A DNA stretch of 16,056 nucleotides from NCBI GenBank assembly GCA_031376425.1, contig JANMDR010000332.1, forward strand, positions 1 to 16,056, written 5' to 3'. Every line of letters starts with the position of its first letter. The first letter of the stretch is position 1. This document shows, piece by piece, positions 12,944-16,056 of this stretch. The position numbers and the translations under genes are program-made. The stretch is from JANMDR01 sp031376425 (GTDB taxonomy: Bacteria > Pseudomonadota > Gammaproteobacteria > Burkholderiales > Usitatibacteraceae). Below the pieces are notes generated by a model, which saw nothing but the letters and a program-made list of their open reading frames with translations, did no database searches and was not told the origin of the DNA.

Positions 12944-15900
12944 ATGCCAAAACGTACCGACATAAAATCTATCCTCATCATTGGCGCCGGCCCCATCGTC
13001 ATTGGGCAAGCGTGTGAATTTGATTATTCAGGCGCGCAAGCCTGCAAGGCTTTGCGTGATGAAGGCTTCAAAGTTATTTTGGTAAACTCCAATCCTGCCA
13101 CGATAATGACCGATCCTGATATGGCGGATGTGACGTATATCGAGCCGATTTCATGGCAGATTATCGAAAAAATTATTGCCAAAGAACGCCCCGATGCGCT
13201 GCTGCCGACAATGGGCGGCCAAACAGCGCTCAATTGCGCGCTTGATCTTGATCGTCACGGCGTATTGGCGAAGTACAACGTAGAAATGATTGGTGCCAGC
13301 AAAGAAGCCATTGATAAAGCCGAAGACCGCGCCAAATTTAAAGCGGCGATGACTAAAATTGGCCTTGATTCCGCCCGTTCTCTTATCGCCCATTCCATGC
13401 CCGAAGCGCTTGAGGCGCAGGCAACCATCGGCTTTCCCGCCATCATTCGCCCTAGCTTTACCATGGGCGGTTCGGGCGGCGGCATAGCATACAACCGCGA
13501 TGAATTTTTGGAGATTTGTGAGCGCGGGCTGGAAGCATCGCCCACCAAAGAATTGCTCATAGAAGAATCACTGCTAGGCTGGAAAGAATTTGAAATGGAA
13601 GTGGTGCGCGATAAAGCGGACAACTGCATCATCATTTGCGCCATCGAAAATTTAGATCCTATGGGCGTACATACTGGGGATTCCATTACCGTCGCTCCGG
13701 CGCAAACTTTGACGGATAAAGAATACCAAATTATGCGCAATGCCTCTATCGCGGTGCTGCGTGAAATTGGTGTTGAAACGGGCGGATCAAACGTGCAGTT
13801 TGCGATTAACCCAGCCGATGGCCGGATGGTGGTGATCGAGATGAATCCGCGCGTGTCGCGCTCCTCCGCATTGGCATCGAAAGCCACGGGATTTCCGATT
13901 GCTAAAGTAGCAGCAAAGTTGGCGGCAGGCTATACCTTGGACGAGCTTAAAAACGAAATTACCGGTGGTGCTACGCCAGCGTCATTTGAGCCTTCTATTG
14001 ATTATGTGGTCACCAAAGTACCGCGCTTTGCGTTTGAAAAATTTCCGCAAGCTGATGACCGTTTAACCACGCAAATGAAAAGCGTTGGCGAAGTCATGGC
14101 GATTGGCCGCAACTTTCAAGAAAGCCTGCAAAAAGCCCTGCGAGGTGTGGAAACGGGTGTAGATGGTTTTAATTTAAAGTCGGTTGATCCCGATAAAATT
14201 GGCGATGAATTAGCCTACCCGAGAGGAGAGCGGCTTTGGTACGTGGCCGATGCTTTTGGTATTGGTATGTCGCTGGAAGAATTGCATAGCTTAACCAAGA
14301 TTGATCCGTGGTTTTTAGCGCAAATTGAGGAACTGGTAAAAATTGAGCTTAAGGTAGAAAAAACCACGCTCGCCGAGCTAGACGCTGAAGCCCTGCGCGG
14401 CCTAAAGCGCAAAGGTTTTTCCGATCGCCGCTTGGCCCATCTGTTGAAGGTAACTGAAGCGGCAGTGCGAGAGAAACGCCACGCCTTGAATATTCGCCCG
14501 GTATATAAGCGGGTAGATACCTGTGCGGCGGAGTTTTCGACTTCCACGGCCTATATGTATTCTAGCTATGATGAAGAATGCGAAGCGGCACCTACTAACA
14601 ATAAAAAGATTATGATTTTAGGCGGTGGCCCGAATCGTATTGGTCAAGGTATTGAGTTTGATTATTGCTGTGTGCACGCCGCATTAGCGCTGCGCGAAGA
14701 TGGGTTTGAAACCATCATGGTCAACTGTAATCCGGAAACTGTTTCAACCGATTACGATACGTCTGATCGCCTCTATTTTGAGCCGCTCACCTTGGAAGAC
14801 GTACTCGAAATTGTTGATAAAGAAAAACCAGTGGGCGTGATTGTGCAATTTGGTGGGCAAACGCCGCTAAAGCTGGCACGTGCCTTAGAAGCCGCTGGCG
14901 TGCCCATTATTGGTACAACGCCTGATAGCATTGATATGGCCGAAGACCGTGAACGTTTCCAAAAAATGATTCAAGAGTTAGGCCTTCTCCAGCCGCCTAA
15001 CCGCACTGTGCGCACCAATGAAGAAGCGATTATAAAAGCCCGTGAAATCGGCTACCCACTGGTGGTGCGCCCTAGCTATGTGCTCGGTGGCCGCGCCATG
15101 GAAATTATTCATGTGGAATCTGATTTAGAGCGCTATATGCGCGAAGCCGTTAGAGTTTCTAATGATTCGCCAGTGCTGCTTGATCGCTTTTTAAATGATG
15201 CCATTGAAATTGACGTTGATGCCGTGTGTGATGGTGTTGACGTGGTGATTGGCGGCATTATGGAGCACATCGAACAAGCAGGGGTACATTCGGGTGATTC
15301 TGCCTGTTCGCTACCGCCGTTCTCACTTTCAAATACACTGCAAGATGAAATTCGCCGCCAAACGGTAGCAATGGCGCACGCGTTAAAAGTAGTTGGTTTG
15401 ATGAATGTGCAATTTGCTATTCAGGGTGCTGAAACACCCAATGCCAAAGTGTTTGTGCTGGAGGTAAATCCGCGTGCGTCACGCACCGTGCCCTTTGTAT
15501 CCAAAGCCATCGCCCATCCCTTGGCTAAAATTGCCGCGCGTTGCATGGCCGGTAAGAGCCTGAAAGCTCAAGGCTTTACCAAAGAAGTTACGCCCCATTA
15601 TTACAGCGTAAAAGAAGCAGTATTCCCCTTCATTAAATTCCCCGGTGTGGATACCATTTTGGGACCCGAAATGAAATCAACCGGTGAAGTGATGGGTGTC
15701 GGCAAAACCTTTGCCGAAGCCTTTGTAAAGTCGCAGCTAGGTGCCAGCATTAAATTGCCAGATGCAAGTATGGGCGCGGCGTTTTTAAGCGTGTGTAATG
15801 CCGATAAACCCAAGGCCGTAGAGCTTGCTAAATCGCTCGTGGCGCTCGGCTTCAAGGTTTTTGCCACTCGTGGCACCCATGCGCAGATTCAAGCCGCTGG

Positions 15901-16056
15901 TGTGGCCTCTACGCGCGTTAATAAGGTACAAGAAGGCCGCCCCCACATTGTTGATATGATTAAAAATCGCGAAATCGCCTTTATCATTAATACGGTGGAG
16001 GAAGATAAACGGGTTATTCGTGATTCATGGACCATACGCCAAGCCGCACTGCAGGG
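12944..16056 (+). CDS. carB: Carbamoyl-phosphate synthase large subunit (partial, runs off right edge)
   Basis: An open frame of 1037 codons continues to the last base, so the C-terminus is missing; family members are about 1070 residues, so roughly 30-40 are lost. CarB joins bicarbonate, ammonia from CarA and two ATP. It is built of two homologous ATP-grasp halves: the first opens with ILIIGAGPIVIGQACEFDYSG and has RPSFTMGGSGGG; the second opens with LGGGPNRIGQGIEFDYC and has RPSYVLGG. The final part, with FATRGTHAQIQAAG and VNKVQEGRPHIVDMI, is the MGS-like allosteric domain, where ornithine and UMP bind in E. coli. ATG 12944 follows acgga by eight bases. The frame is continuous with no frameshift. 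Transcription is presumably shared with carA. Confidence 0.96.
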   Translation, partial: MPKRTDIKSILIIGAGPIVIGQACEFDYSGAQACKALRDEGFKVILVNSNPATIMTDPDMADVTYIEPISWQIIEKIIAKERPDALLPTMGGQTALNCALDLDRHGVLAKYNVEMIGASKEAIDKAEDRAKFKAAMTKIGLDSARSLIAHSMPEALEAQATIGFPAIIRPSFTMGGSGGGIAYNRDEFLEICERGLEASPTKELLIEESLLGWKEFEMEVVRDKADNCIIICAIENLDPMGVHTGDSITVAPAQTLTDKEYQIMRNASIAVLREIGVETGGSNVQFAINPADGRMVVIEMNPRVSRSSALASKATGFPIAKVAAKLAAGYTLDELKNEITGGATPASFEPSIDYVVTKVPRFAFEKFPQADDRLTTQMKSVGEVMAIGRNFQESLQKALRGVETGVDGFNLKSVDPDKIGDELAYPRGERLWYVADAFGIGMSLEELHSLTKIDPWFLAQIEELVKIELKVEKTTLAELDAEALRGLKRKGFSDRRLAHLLKVTEAAVREKRHALNIRPVYKRVDTCAAEFSTSTAYMYSSYDEECEAAPTNNKKIMILGGGPNRIGQGIEFDYCCVHAALALREDGFETIMVNCNPETVSTDYDTSDRLYFEPLTLEDVLEIVDKEKPVGVIVQFGGQTPLKLARALEAAGVPIIGTTPDSIDMAEDRERFQKMIQELGLLQPPNRTVRTNEEAIIKAREIGYPLVVRPSYVLGGRAMEIIHVESDLERYMREAVRVSNDSPVLLDRFLNDAIEIDVDAVCDGVDVVIGGIMEHIEQAGVHSGDSACSLPPFSLSNTLQDEIRRQTVAMAHALKVVGLMNVQFAIQGAETPNAKVFVLEVNPRASRTVPFVSKAIAHPLAKIAARCMAGKSLKAQGFTKEVTPHYYSVKEAVFPFIKFPGVDTILGPEMKSTGEVMGVGKTFAEAFVKSQLGASIKLPDASMGAAFLSVCNADKPKAVELAKSLVALGFKVFATRGTHAQIQAAGVASTRVNKVQEGRPHIVDMIKNREIAFIINTVEEDKRVIRDSWTIRQAALQ

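Noticed and set aside
13255..13887. 210-codon minus-strand frame within carB
   Set aside because: Long only because carB codon bias leaves the opposite frame open; the plus-strand carB frame is continuous and fully matches its family.

Overview
The window reads as a chromosomal segment of a betaproteobacterium of moderate GC content. The strongest clue is the block fur / bamE / dapB / carA / carB, with fur divergent from the other four, a gene order I know from Betaproteobacteria, together with high similarity of every core protein to that class. I cannot fix the order or genus from sequence alone.

Layout. (1) 1-2321 is an accessory patch. It holds a 178-bp segment bounded by 20-bp inverted repeats, a lone contractile-tail sheath gene (415-1986), and a 254-bp IS3-type relic that keeps both 12-bp ends and a stub of transposase orfA. 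No baseplate, tube, spike or capsid gene is present. (2) 2322-4794 is housekeeping and stress genes: gluQ (tRNA-Asp modification) on the minus strand, divergent from a DUF952 protein, an NADPH-dependent FMN reductase and a thioredoxin. (3) 4948-8085 is putA, a two-enzyme proline oxidation protein without the DNA-binding domain of the E. coli form. (4) 8286-9788, minus strand, carries a barstar-like inhibitor, a secreted guanyl-specific RNase and the iron regulator fur. (5) 9996-16056, plus strand, carries bamE, dapB, carA and the start of carB, which runs off the right edge.

How the genes work together. carA and carB encode the two subunits of carbamoyl-phosphate synthase (arginine and pyrimidine supply). 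dapB feeds lysine and peptidoglycan synthesis, bamE is an outer-membrane assembly lipoprotein, and PutA converts proline to glutamate. The RNase and barstar pair fits a secreted nuclease with its cytosolic protector.

The most unusual non-coding structure is the 387-bp carA leader. It has a TATAAT box, an intrinsic terminator about 20 nt downstream, and then a 149-nt imperfect long hairpin before a TTG start. Other oddities are tandem palindromes ahead of the RNase gene, a duplicated 13-bp start region at putA, and hairpins flanking putA. I found no CRISPR array, tRNA or rRNA. Nothing here can be called a new multi-gene system with confidence; the orphan sheath gene and the carA leader are the best candidates for follow-up.
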